Origin: Bacillota bacterium
GTDB taxonomy: Bacteria; Bacillota; Clostridia; Lachnospirales; Lachnospiraceae
Direction: 5' to 3'
DNA length: 7,513 nt
Assembly (NCBI GenBank): GCA_023411225.1
Contig: JAEYPA010000052.1
Span: forward strand, 1 to 7,513
Part shown: piece by piece, positions 1 through 5,931 of the stretch
How the letters are laid out: the number at the start of each line of letters is the position of its first letter
How positions within the stretch are numbered: position 1 is the stretch's first letter
Notes under the pieces: model-generated
Databases searched by the model: none
The model's input: the letters and a program-made list of their open reading frames with translations, nothing else
Told to the model about the DNA's origin: nothing
Made by a program: the position numbers and the translations under genes

Positions 1-227
1 TGGAGTAGTAATAAGCTTGTTTCTGGCTATGAGATTCAGTATGCTAGCAACAAGAGCTTTAGTAAAGCCACAAAAAAGGCAATTACGAAGTCCAGTACTA
101 CAAGCTATCAAGCAAGTAAACTGAAAAGAAAACCACGTATTATGTTCGTATCAGAACCTATAAGATAGTGAACAGAGTAAAATACTATTCAGGATGGAGT
201 ACGGTTAAGTATATAAGAATGAAATAA
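1..227 (+). pseudogene. 3' end of a surface protein with a fibronectin-III-like domain, frameshifted
   Basis: The gene enters from the left edge already open in frame 1. The translation has the look of the fibronectin-type-III-like modules at the C-terminus of many secreted clostridial proteins: a W, then SGYEIQYA, then NKSFSKATK, then a Ser/Thr/Lys-rich strand. After KLKRK at about 132, frame 1 gives non-homologous residues and stops at 166-168. One frame back, from base 132, the text continues as expected for the domain (TTYYVRIRTYK, then VKYYSGWSTVKYI) and stops at TAA 225-227. One A therefore appears to be missing from the A-run at 129-132. The intact product would be extracellular, with this module as its last domain; the main function lies outside the window. 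The break could be a real mutation, phase variation, P-site slippage on AAA, or a sequencing error. The domain type is fairly sure; the cause of the break is not. Confidence 0.7.
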
Positions 228-242
228 TAAATCGTTATATAG

Positions 243-286
243 AAAGTGGTAGTCGCATTAACTTATTGAGATGCGCTACCACTTTT
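243..286. terminator. Hairpin between convergent genes, probable bidirectional terminator
   Basis: An inverted repeat pairs 243-258 with 271-285 (aaagtggtag and cgcat against atgcg and ctaccacttt). One T at 253 is bulged, and the loop is 12 nt. On the plus strand the stem ends in TTTT followed by AACA, so the U-tract is short. It lies between the stop of the surface-protein gene and the stop of the minus-strand glycosyltransferase, the usual place for a shared terminator. The stem is clear from the sequence; termination is inferred. Confidence 0.7.
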
Positions 287-336
287 AACATATTATAAGA
301 AAAATTAGAATTATTTTATAAGAATCATTAAAGTTC

Positions 337-1089
337 CTATGCTTTTAAATATTTTAGTCCTGCACTTACTAATTGAGAGGTCATATAGAAGAAAGATTTA
401 ATTGGGTTAGTACCCAGGTAACGATGTACCCGGTAGGTCATGCGGGCAGATTTAAACTTATTACGACATTTGCCATTTAAACTGAGGCGGTATTTTAATA
501 GAGGCTCATTTATACCATAAGCAATCTTATATTTACGAAGGACCTTTAACCATAACAGATAGTCCTCGTGGCTATCATCATGTTCCATATAGAATTCTCT
601 GGCTACATTGGTCTCCATAAGAACAGAGCTACAGTTGATAATGTTGTGCTTTACAAGCTCTTCATAGCTGATTTCCTCATGAACTGGAATCACATTTCCA
701 GTTGGCTTTCCGGCATCATCAAATAACTCTCTACCGGTATAGGTCAGCACACACTGCTTCTGCTCAATCAGCTCCACTTGACGTTTCAGCTTATCAGCTG
801 TCCACCAATCATCAGTATCTAAAAAGGCAATATATTTGCCCTTGGCGATGGCAATTCCTTTATTACGTGTGGCACTTACGCCTAAGTTCTGCTCATTATC
901 TAAAATAGTAATATTGTCATATTGTTTGTAGGGTTCCAGCATTTCTAAGGTATTGTCTTTGGAACCATCATTTATAATAATTAACTCTAGGTCAATGTCA
1001 TTCTGACTCAATACGGAATCAATGGCTCTATCAATATATTTGGCTGCATTATAAGCTGGCATTACAACAGACACAAGTGGTGTATTCAT
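337..1089 (-). CDS. Family 2 (GT-A fold) glycosyltransferase
   Basis: A 250-residue protein of the GT2 family, which transfers a sugar from a nucleotide-activated donor to a glycan or lipid-linked acceptor. The N-terminus has the classical strand VSVVMPAYNAAKYIDRAIDSV (about residues 6-26). Next come the INDGSKDNT nucleotide-binding loop (39-47), LGVSATRNKGI (69-79) and the metal-binding DTDD (91-94). The HEDYLLWLK segment (174-182) sits where the family's catalytic-base ED motif is found. The C-terminus is short, with no convincing membrane helix, so it probably works at the cytoplasmic face of the membrane. The ATG start is supported by AGGAGGT on the minus strand (1095-1101), 5 nt upstream. 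The gene is divergent from the sugar-phosphate transferase at 1461 and may serve the same surface polysaccharide. Donor and acceptor cannot be read from the sequence. At 250 residues it is compact but looks complete. Confidence 0.92.
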   Translation of the reverse strand: MNTPLVSVVMPAYNAAKYIDRAIDSVLSQNDIDLELIIINDGSKDNTLEMLEPYKQYDNITILDNEQNLGVSATRNKGIAIAKGKYIAFLDTDDWWTADKLKRQVELIEQKQCVLTYTGRELFDDAGKPTGNVIPVHEEISYEELVKHNIINCSSVLMETNVAREFYMEHDDSHEDYLLWLKVLRKYKIAYGINEPLLKYRLSLNGKCRNKFKSARMTYRVHRYLGTNPIKSFFYMTSQLVSAGLKYLKA

Positions 1090-1126
1090 ACTTTACCTCC
1101 TGAATCATACATGTACTAAAGTGGTT

Positions 1127-1153
1127 ATAATATGTCATAAAAATAGTTATCAA
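1127..1153 (-). promoter_or_regulatory. Candidate sigma-A promoter for the glycosyltransferase
   Basis: Read on the minus strand, TTGATA (1148-1153) is one base off the -35 consensus. It is followed by TATTAT (1127-1132), one base off the -10 consensus, with a short 15-nt spacer. The site lies about 40 bp upstream of the start codon. In DNA this A/T-rich, chance matches are common, so it is tentative. Confidence 0.3.
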
Positions 1154-1381
1154 ATTAATTGTTAAAATTTTGTATTAAATTCATGTATAAAAATCATATA
1201 TTGTATATGCATCATATCATAAATAAAATATAGTGTAAATGGAAATAATAATAAATTAAAAAAGCTTAAGTAGAAATCTTAATAAATAAAGAAAATATAT
1301 CGTAAATAATAAGAGAAAATACACACATTGAACAAAGATTATAGTGTATAATAGGAAAGAAGCTTTTTGTATAACATATAC

Positions 1382-1410
1382 TTGCATGTGTATATGATTC
1401 TTGGTATTAT
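1382..1410 (+). promoter_or_regulatory. Candidate sigma-A promoter for the sugar-phosphate transferase
   Basis: TTGCAT (1382-1387) and TATTAT (1405-1410) are separated by exactly 17 nt, about 50 bp upstream of the start codon. The -10 is one base off consensus; the -35 matches only its TTG. A second TATAAT at 1347-1352 has no -35 at a suitable distance. Confidence 0.35.
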
Positions 1411-1452
1411 TGTTAGAGCGATTTGAGGAATTGTATGTAAGAATTGTAAAGT

Positions 1453-1466
1453 AGGGAAAAATGATG
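1453..1466 (+). promoter_or_regulatory. Ribosome binding site with two possible ATG starts
   Basis: AGGG at 1453-1456 precedes two consecutive ATG codons, at 1461 and 1464. The gap to the first is only 4 nt; the gap to the second is 7 nt, a more normal distance. The second Met may therefore be the true start. The difference is one residue. Confidence 0.5.
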
Positions 1467-2828
1467 AATGAACGAGAAAGATTTAAAAAATTAATACTTC
1501 TGATTGCCAATGGCTTGGTTATTGTTGGGGAAATTGCTATTTTTGCATTTATTTGGTTTACACGCTATACCATTCAGATGCATGAACAGTATTGGTTTTG
1601 GGGTAATTATGCTATTATCGGTATCTATGCTTTAATTCTTATATTGATGACCAAAATTTTTGGCGGTTTTAAAATAGGATATTTGAAGACTACAGATGTT
1701 ATTTTATCTCAGATTCTAGCCATTATCATTAGTAATATTGTGGCTTATATACAGGTTACTTTAGTAGTTCGTGTGTATACGGATATACTTACTATTATTA
1801 AGATGACAATATTAGATATTGCTATCATGATACCGTGGACAATAATTATTCATTATGTATTAATAAAGCTGTATCCGCCTAGGCAAATGATTGTAGTTTA
1901 TGGAGATTATTCTCCGAAGGACTTGATTTCTAAAATTAATAAAAGGGAAGACAAATATAATATATGTGCCTCCATAAATATTAGCGCAGGGATTGAAAGA
2001 ATTAAGGCTGAAATACTTAATTATGAAGCGGTGGTAATCTGTGATGTTCCTACACAGATTCGTAATGTTCTGTTAAAACACTGTTTTAAGCATTCTATTC
2101 GTACTTATGTGACTCCGAAAATATCAGATATTATGGTGAGAGGCGGGGATGCCATTCACTTATTTGATACCCCATTGATTTTATCTAGAAATCACGGTTT
2201 CAACATCGAGCAGGTGTTTTTTAAACGAGCGATGGATATCATATTCTCTGTTCTTGCATTGATTATACTATCTCCATTTATGTTGATTAGTGCATTGATT
2301 ATTAAGCTTTATGACAGAGGTCCTGTGTTCTATCGTCAGGATAGATTGACTATAGATGGTAAAGTATTTCGTATCCTCAAATTCAGAAGTATGTGCGTTG
2401 AGTCAGAAAAAGATGGAGCACAGCTTGCTAAAAAGGATGATGACCGCATTACTCCATTTGGTAAATTTTTAAGAGCCATTCATTTTGATGAGATACCACA
2501 GATTATTAATATTCTCAAAGGAGACATGTCTTTTGTAGGACCTAGACCGGAGCGCCCAGAGATTGCAAAAGAATATGAGACATCCATTCCGGAGTTTTGT
2601 TTTAGGTTAAAGGTTAAGGCTGGCTTGACAGGCTATGCCCAGGTGTATGGCAAGTACAACACAACACCTTACGATAAACTTAAATTGGACATGTCATATA
2701 TCATGAATTATTCTTTCTGGTTAGATATTAAACTAATTATTATGACATTTAAGATAATTTTTAAAAAGGAAAGTTCTGAGGGCGTTTCTGGGGATCAGAA
2801 AACAGCAGCAAAGGACAATCGATTATAG
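1461..2828 (+). CDS. Polyprenyl-phosphate sugar-1-phosphate transferase (polysaccharide initiation)
   Basis: A 455-residue bacterial sugar transferase of the WbaP/CpsE type. These enzymes move a sugar-1-phosphate from a nucleotide sugar to undecaprenyl phosphate, the first step of exopolysaccharide, capsule or wall-glycan assembly at the inner membrane face. Hydrophobic segments at about 10-33, 47-66, 80-105 and 114-138 form the N-terminal membrane part. Residues 140-230 look like the Rossmann-like central domain (QMIVVYGD near 142, YEAVVICDV near 188). The catalytic domain follows. It has a membrane-entering helix at about 257-283 containing Ser271-Pro272, KFRSM (307-311), the Asp343-Glu344 pair in HFDEIPQ that matches the family's catalytic DE dyad, FVGPRPE (358-364) and AGLTGYAQV (387-395). 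The family usually reads SLDELPQ, so the residues before the dyad are a variant. The last 20 or so residues are a polar tail. Length is normal. The sugar is unknown. No other polysaccharide genes lie in this direction, since a terminator follows directly. Confidence 0.93.
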   Translation: MMNERERFKKLILLIANGLVIVGEIAIFAFIWFTRYTIQMHEQYWFWGNYAIIGIYALILILMTKIFGGFKIGYLKTTDVILSQILAIIISNIVAYIQVTLVVRVYTDILTIIKMTILDIAIMIPWTIIIHYVLIKLYPPRQMIVVYGDYSPKDLISKINKREDKYNICASINISAGIERIKAEILNYEAVVICDVPTQIRNVLLKHCFKHSIRTYVTPKISDIMVRGGDAIHLFDTPLILSRNHGFNIEQVFFKRAMDIIFSVLALIILSPFMLISALIIKLYDRGPVFYRQDRLTIDGKVFRILKFRSMCVESEKDGAQLAKKDDDRITPFGKFLRAIHFDEIPQIINILKGDMSFVGPRPERPEIAKEYETSIPEFCFRLKVKAGLTGYAQVYGKYNTTPYDKLKLDMSYIMNYSFWLDIKLIIMTFKIIFKKESSEGVSGDQKTAAKDNRL

Positions 2829-2865
2829 CTACAAGAATCACTATTAAAAATAGGTTCCTGATATG

Positions 2866-2921
2866 AGGTGTCTCCTATAAGCTAGACTATTCGGTCTGAC
2901 TTATAGGAAACACCTTTTTTT
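2866..2921 (+). terminator. Strong intrinsic terminator of the sugar-phosphate transferase gene
   Basis: A long hairpin forms from aggtgt (2866-2871) with acacct (2910-2915), and from tcctataag (2873-2881) with cttatagga (2900-2908). A C/A mismatch sits between them, and a further agac/gtct pairing (2884-2887 with 2894-2897) closes the hexaloop at 2888-2893. A run of seven T follows (2915-2921). It isolates this gene from the next one, which must have its own promoter. Confidence 0.93.
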
Positions 2922-2949
2922 ATCATTTACTTGTCAGAATTAGGGATAA

Positions 2950-2977
2950 TTGTTAAAATAGGTACATGGTTTAAATA
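2950..2977 (+). promoter_or_regulatory. Weak promoter candidate for the beta-lactamase-like gene
   Basis: Only about 80 bp separate the strong terminator from the next start codon, so a promoter should lie here. The best match is TTGTTA (2950-2955) and TAAATA (2972-2977) with a 16-nt spacer. Both hexamers are poor. Alternatives such as TTGTCA at 2931 have no -10 at a good distance. If the gene uses an alternative sigma factor or an activator, this site would be wrong. Confidence 0.25.
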
Positions 2978-3000
2978 ATATATGAAATAAGGAGAAAAGA

Positions 3001-4962
3001 ATGAATATATATGTCAAAAAAGTCATGACTAGTTTACTGGCATGTACCTTGTTGATAGGTTTTATACCTGGAACTATCACCAAGGCGGCGACAGATGTTA
3101 AAACGCCGGCTACGTACACAGAAAGTGTTACTCCTACCGGCCTTTCTTTAGGTGAACTCGAAACAAAGGTGGATGCTTACGTGAAGGATTACATCGGTGA
3201 TACAATACCTGGTGCAGCAGTCACTATTGTCAAGGATAATCAGGTGGTGCTTCAAAAGGGTTATGGCTACAGCAATGTACAAGCTAAGACAAAAGTGGAT
3301 TTCGAGAATACAGTATTCCACTATGGCAATCTGTCACAGATTTATACATGGACAGCAATTCTTCAGTTGGCAGAGCAAGGGAAAGTGGATTTAGAAGCGG
3401 ATATTCTAACGTACTTACCAGAGAAGTTTACTTCCAAGCTAAAGGAACACTTAATAAGTGAAAAGGCTATTACTTTAACTCATTTAATGAATCATACAGC
3501 AGGATTTGAGGAGGTAGGACATGATACAGTCTTTTCTAATTCCGATGATTTAAAAGAGAATCTTGAGCAGGGACTTCTTATCACAATGCCTAATCAAATC
3601 TATGCTCCAGGCCAAGTTCTGACAGGAGATAGTTACAGCGCTGCCTTGGCTGCTTTTATTATAGAGCAGGTATCAGGAATGCCTTATGAGGATTATATAA
3701 AGACATACATATTAGATAAAATTGGAGCCAATCATACGGTGTTTCTTAAGAACGAAGCAACAGTCAGCGGACTTGGCAATGCATTGGTACCGGATTATCT
3801 TAAGGATGCAGATGGAAACTTTGTGGAATTGAAGGAAAGTTATTCAAATCTTTATCCTAACAATTCACTTTGTGGAACCGCTTCTGATTTGACAAAACTA
3901 ATGAATCAACTGATGCAGGGCAAGGAGGATAGCACTCTTTTGTCAAAAGCATCTTTGGATATCATGTATAAAAAAAGCTATGCAATTACTGAGGAAGCAA
4001 AAGCATGCCTTCATGGATTATATGAATATCCAGCGGATATCAAAGCATACTACTGTGATGGCGGGACATCCTCTACTTCTATCATGGTGATGATGCCTGA
4101 AACTGGATTTGGTTTAGTTGTTACGACCAATACAAGTGCCGCTATGGAACTGCTTTATGGCTTAAGCTATGAGCTTTTGCTTGGAGATGCCAAGGCTATT
4201 GTAACTGCAAAGGATGATCTTCCTAATGTTTCTAAAGTTACTGATAGAGAGTATGTAGGAACTAGAAGACCATATGGAGGAGCCCTTGAATTTATAGGCT
4301 ATTACTCAAATTGCAGTAAATTTACCAGAGTAGACAAGAATACTATTTCTCTTGGTGATGATCATTATGTACAGGTAGCCCCTTATGTATATAAATATGC
4401 AGGTGATAATAATAGCCCATTATATAAAACGCTTGCTTCAACTATATATTTCAAAGCAGATGACGCGGGTAAGGTTTATAAATGGTCCTACTCATGCTCA
4501 GGGACAATAGAATATTTTTGGGATACTATGAATAAGAGCCAAGAGTATCTTTCTATGACAATCTTTATTTTGATTGTTTCAATTCTCTTTATAGTGGTGA
4601 TGGCTTTGGTTTCTATCTACGGATTGATTAAAGATGTAATAAAACGTAGATTCAACTGGAAGGGAGTTCGCCTGGCTTACGATATCTTTACGATTCTTTT
4701 AGCTCTCACGGTGCTGAATAACTGGGCAGTCTTTAATGATATTAGTAGTACACAGGGCCTTTTTGCATCTTCTATAAATATACATATTGTGCTAAATATA
4801 ATTTTGTCTGCATTAGAGATTATTTCTCTTGTATATCTGGTATATCGTATGCGTAATGAGCGTCAGACAATTAAGAAAAATATTTTAATCATTTTTACAG
4901 TAATTATGTATATTGGAAGCGTTTATTTCTTACAAACTTGGAATTTTTATTCTATAATGTAG
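3001..4962 (+). CDS. Exported membrane-anchored beta-lactamase/PBP-like protein, probably catalytically inactive
   Basis: A 653-residue protein. The start follows AAGGAGA (2989-2995). A signal peptide (KK at 6-7, hydrophobic core at about 9-23) probably ends near Ala29-Ala30. Residues 50-400 follow the class C beta-lactamase/PBP-like serine hydrolase fold: IPGAAVTIVKDNQ (69-81), ILQLAEQGKVDLE (120-132), LTHLMNHTAGF (159-169), FIIEQVSG (219-226), GTASDLTKLM (292-301) and PETGFGLVVTTN (366-377). The catalytic motifs are altered. Where the family has SxxK there is NLSQ (Asn110, Gln113); where it has YxN there is GDS (209-211); where it has HxG or KTG there is DGG (353-355). Residues 415-510 resemble the beta-rich tail of related hydrolases. 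Four membrane helices follow at about 518-541, 559-577, 594-616 and 626-645. The fold and anchoring point to the outer membrane face, perhaps a peptide- or peptidoglycan-binding role, but the function is unknown. It appears monocistronic. Confidence 0.85.
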   Translation: MNIYVKKVMTSLLACTLLIGFIPGTITKAATDVKTPATYTESVTPTGLSLGELETKVDAYVKDYIGDTIPGAAVTIVKDNQVVLQKGYGYSNVQAKTKVDFENTVFHYGNLSQIYTWTAILQLAEQGKVDLEADILTYLPEKFTSKLKEHLISEKAITLTHLMNHTAGFEEVGHDTVFSNSDDLKENLEQGLLITMPNQIYAPGQVLTGDSYSAALAAFIIEQVSGMPYEDYIKTYILDKIGANHTVFLKNEATVSGLGNALVPDYLKDADGNFVELKESYSNLYPNNSLCGTASDLTKLMNQLMQGKEDSTLLSKASLDIMYKKSYAITEEAKACLHGLYEYPADIKAYYCDGGTSSTSIMVMMPETGFGLVVTTNTSAAMELLYGLSYELLLGDAKAIVTAKDDLPNVSKVTDREYVGTRRPYGGALEFIGYYSNCSKFTRVDKNTISLGDDHYVQVAPYVYKYAGDNNSPLYKTLASTIYFKADDAGKVYKWSYSCSGTIEYFWDTMNKSQEYLSMTIFILIVSILFIVVMALVSIYGLIKDVIKRRFNWKGVRLAYDIFTILLALTVLNNWAVFNDISSTQGLFASSINIHIVLNIILSALEIISLVYLVYRMRNERQTIKKNILIIFTVIMYIGSVYFLQTWNFYSIM

Positions 4963-5070
4963 TAGTATATTTTAAATGAAAAAATGATATTCTATAACAA
5001 GATATTATGAAGGGAAGATATTTATTTAAATATCTCTTGGCGTACTTGTTGTGAGCGACTGTCAGTTTAC

Positions 5071-5079
5071 TGATATAAT
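5071..5079 (+). promoter_or_regulatory. Extended -10 promoter candidate upstream of greA
   Basis: TGATATAAT is a perfect TATAAT (5074-5079) preceded by TG one base upstream, the extended -10 form that does not need a strong -35. The nearest -35-like hexamer, TTGTGA (5049-5054), is 19 nt away. Transcription would begin near 5086, about 255 bp before greA. It would then yield either a long greA leader or a separate short RNA. Confidence 0.45.
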
Positions 5080-5180
5080 ACATTTGAGCCGCTCTGCAAT
5101 CCGCTGGAGGCTTTATCTTCTTTTAGATAAGTTACCAACTCTGTGAAATTAGTGATATATAGGCAAAAGGCGATGTGTTA

Positions 5181-5209
5181 TTGACAACGTGAGATGCTTA
5201 CGCTATAAT
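5181..5209 (+). promoter_or_regulatory. Perfect sigma-A consensus promoter for greA
   Basis: TTGACA (5181-5186) and TATAAT (5204-5209) both match the vegetative consensus at all six positions, with the ideal 17-nt spacer. Transcription should start near 5216, leaving a leader of about 125 nt before the greA ATG. The leader has only a weak stem (5253-5259 with 5273-5279, one mismatch) and no terminator, so attenuation is not evident. This promoter probably also serves lysS. Confidence 0.88.
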
Positions 5210-5341
5210 ACTAAGAATGTATATGTAGGTACGAAAAGTCATATAATGCACTAGTGTTATTGTATTCTTCTGTAACAGTAAAGGCAAGAAATTGTATTTA
5301 TTGTTCAAAAATATACGATTTAAGTTGGAGGTAGGGTTTAG

Positions 5342-5824
5342 ATGGCAGACAAAAAGAACATACTAACATATGAAGGGTTAGTAAAACTGGAAAATGAGTT
5401 ACACGATTTAAAGGTGAATCGTAGAAAGGAAGTAGCTCAGAAAATAAAAGAAGCCAGAGAACAAGGGGATTTATCTGAAAATGCTGAGTACGATGCAGCG
5501 AAAGATGAACAAAGAGATATTGAGGCTCGTATTGAAGAATTAGAGAAGATATTAAAGAATGCAGAAGTTGTTGATGAAGATGAGATAGATTTGGAAGCAA
5601 TTAGCATTGGTTGTAAAGTAAAGATTTTTGACATTGAATTTGAAGAAGAAATGGAATATAAGATTGTTGGCTCAACAGAAGCCAATAGCTTACAAGGTAA
5701 GATTTCCAATGAGTCACCAGTGGGTCAGGCTCTTATTGGAGCAAAAGTAGGCCAGACAGTGAGTGTTGAGACTCAGGCAGGAGCGATTCAATACAAAGTT
5801 TTAGAGATTCAACGATCTAATTAA
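5342..5824 (+). CDS. greA: Transcription elongation factor GreA
   Basis: A 160-residue protein of the usual GreA length. GreA enters the secondary channel of RNA polymerase and stimulates cleavage of backtracked transcripts, rescuing stalled elongation. Residues 1-77 form the N-terminal antiparallel coiled coil, beginning ILTYEGLVKLENEL. Its tip carries the signature GDLSENAEYDAAK (42-54), including the acidic residues Asp43 and Glu46 that correspond to the Mg-coordinating pair Asp41/Glu44 of the E. coli protein. Residues from about 84 onward form the FKBP-like C-terminal domain (ISIGCKVKIFD, EYKIVGSTEA, SPVGQALIGAKVGQTVSVET). The start ATG is preceded by GGAGG (5327-5331) at a slightly long 10-nt spacing, with a second purine block AGGG at 5333-5336. 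It lies 104 bp before lysS on the same strand, an arrangement common in Clostridia, so the two are probably co-transcribed from the perfect promoter upstream. Confidence 0.96.
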   Translation: MADKKNILTYEGLVKLENELHDLKVNRRKEVAQKIKEAREQGDLSENAEYDAAKDEQRDIEARIEELEKILKNAEVVDEDEIDLEAISIGCKVKIFDIEFEEEMEYKIVGSTEANSLQGKISNESPVGQALIGAKVGQTVSVETQAGAIQYKVLEIQRSN

Positions 5825-5834
5825 TGAGCATACT

Positions 5835-5864
5835 TAGCTGATTTTGCCATGGCAGAATCAGCTA
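5835..5864. terminator. Near-perfect palindrome between greA and lysS, weak or partial terminator
   Basis: Thirty bases fold into a stem of up to 13 bp, allowing one G-T wobble, closed by the loop CATG, with TAGCTGATT pairing to AATCAGCTA at the base. It starts 10 bp after the greA stop. What follows (TATTTAACG) is not a real T-run, so full termination seems unlikely. A partial terminator that lowers lysS readthrough, an mRNA 3'-end stabiliser or a processing site are all possible. No clear promoter for lysS lies after it. Confidence 0.6.
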
Positions 5865-5913
5865 TATTTAACGAATATTACTATGTCAGCCAGGGATTAC
5901 TGGTTACATAAAC

Positions 5914-5931
5914 AAAGGAGAGATTGAAGTG
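5914..5931 (+). promoter_or_regulatory. Ribosome binding site that fixes the GTG start of lysS
   Basis: AAAGGAG (5914-5920) stands 8 nt before GTG 5929-5931. No in-frame ATG lies between them, and the first internal Met is far inside the protein (residue 36). The N-terminus from the GTG matches the start expected for bacterial lysyl-tRNA synthetases, so the rare start codon is well supported. Confidence 0.85.

Larger units (their letters stand above)
1090..1460. other. A/T-rich divergent intergenic region
   Basis: This stretch of about 370 bp separates the minus-strand glycosyltransferase from the plus-strand sugar-phosphate transferase. It is dominated by A and T and has no convincing gene. 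An 84-codon minus-strand reading frame within it is low-complexity Phe/Leu/Ile, lacks a sensible start context and runs into the start of the downstream gene. It must hold both divergent promoters, and the best candidates are listed separately. I see no clear operator palindrome or riboswitch. Confidence 0.6.
4963..5341. other. Non-coding region with two promoters and the greA leader
   Basis: About 380 bp without a convincing gene. It holds an A/T-only-loop inverted repeat at 5016-5035 (agatattt against aaatatct), which could weakly terminate the upstream gene. It also holds an extended -10 promoter candidate at 5071-5079 and a small hairpin at 5113-5130 (ttatct and agataa around a 6-nt loop). 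A perfect consensus promoter at 5181-5209 and the greA leader complete the region. A 15-codon ORF at 5007-5054 has no ribosome binding site and is not called as a gene. Confidence 0.6.

Noticed and set aside
1258..1368. Inverted copies of AAAAAGCTT (about 1259-1267) and AAGCTTTTT (1360-1368).
   Set aside because: They are short, centred on a common palindrome and separated by some 90 bp in very A/T-rich DNA, so chance is a sufficient explanation.
1256..1510. An 84-codon minus-strand reading frame across the divergent intergenic region.
   Set aside because: It is low-complexity Phe/Leu/Ile typical of A/T-rich non-coding DNA. It lacks a ribosome binding site, and its start lies inside the well-supported gene beginning at 1461.
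3031..3047. A possible lipoprotein lipobox (LLAC, with Cys15) in the beta-lactamase-like protein.
   Set aside because: The hydrophobic stretch continues past the Cys and only a few hydrophobic residues precede it. A signal peptidase I site near Ala29-Ala30 fits better, and the C-terminal helices already provide anchoring.
3433..3444. SKLK (residues 145-148) as an alternative SxxK catalytic motif.
   Set aside because: It lies after the helix that normally carries the SxxK motif and before LTHLMNHTAGF, with no fold context for a nucleophile. The aligned position is NLSQ at 110-113.
5007..5054. A 15-codon ORF (ATG to TGA) with a hydrophobic sequence. Reading on through stops gives further hydrophobic text, as if it were a decayed membrane-protein gene.
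   Set aside because: It has no ribosome binding site. The number of stops is what chance gives in A/T-rich DNA, and the resemblance to a transporter N-terminus is too vague to support a pseudogene.
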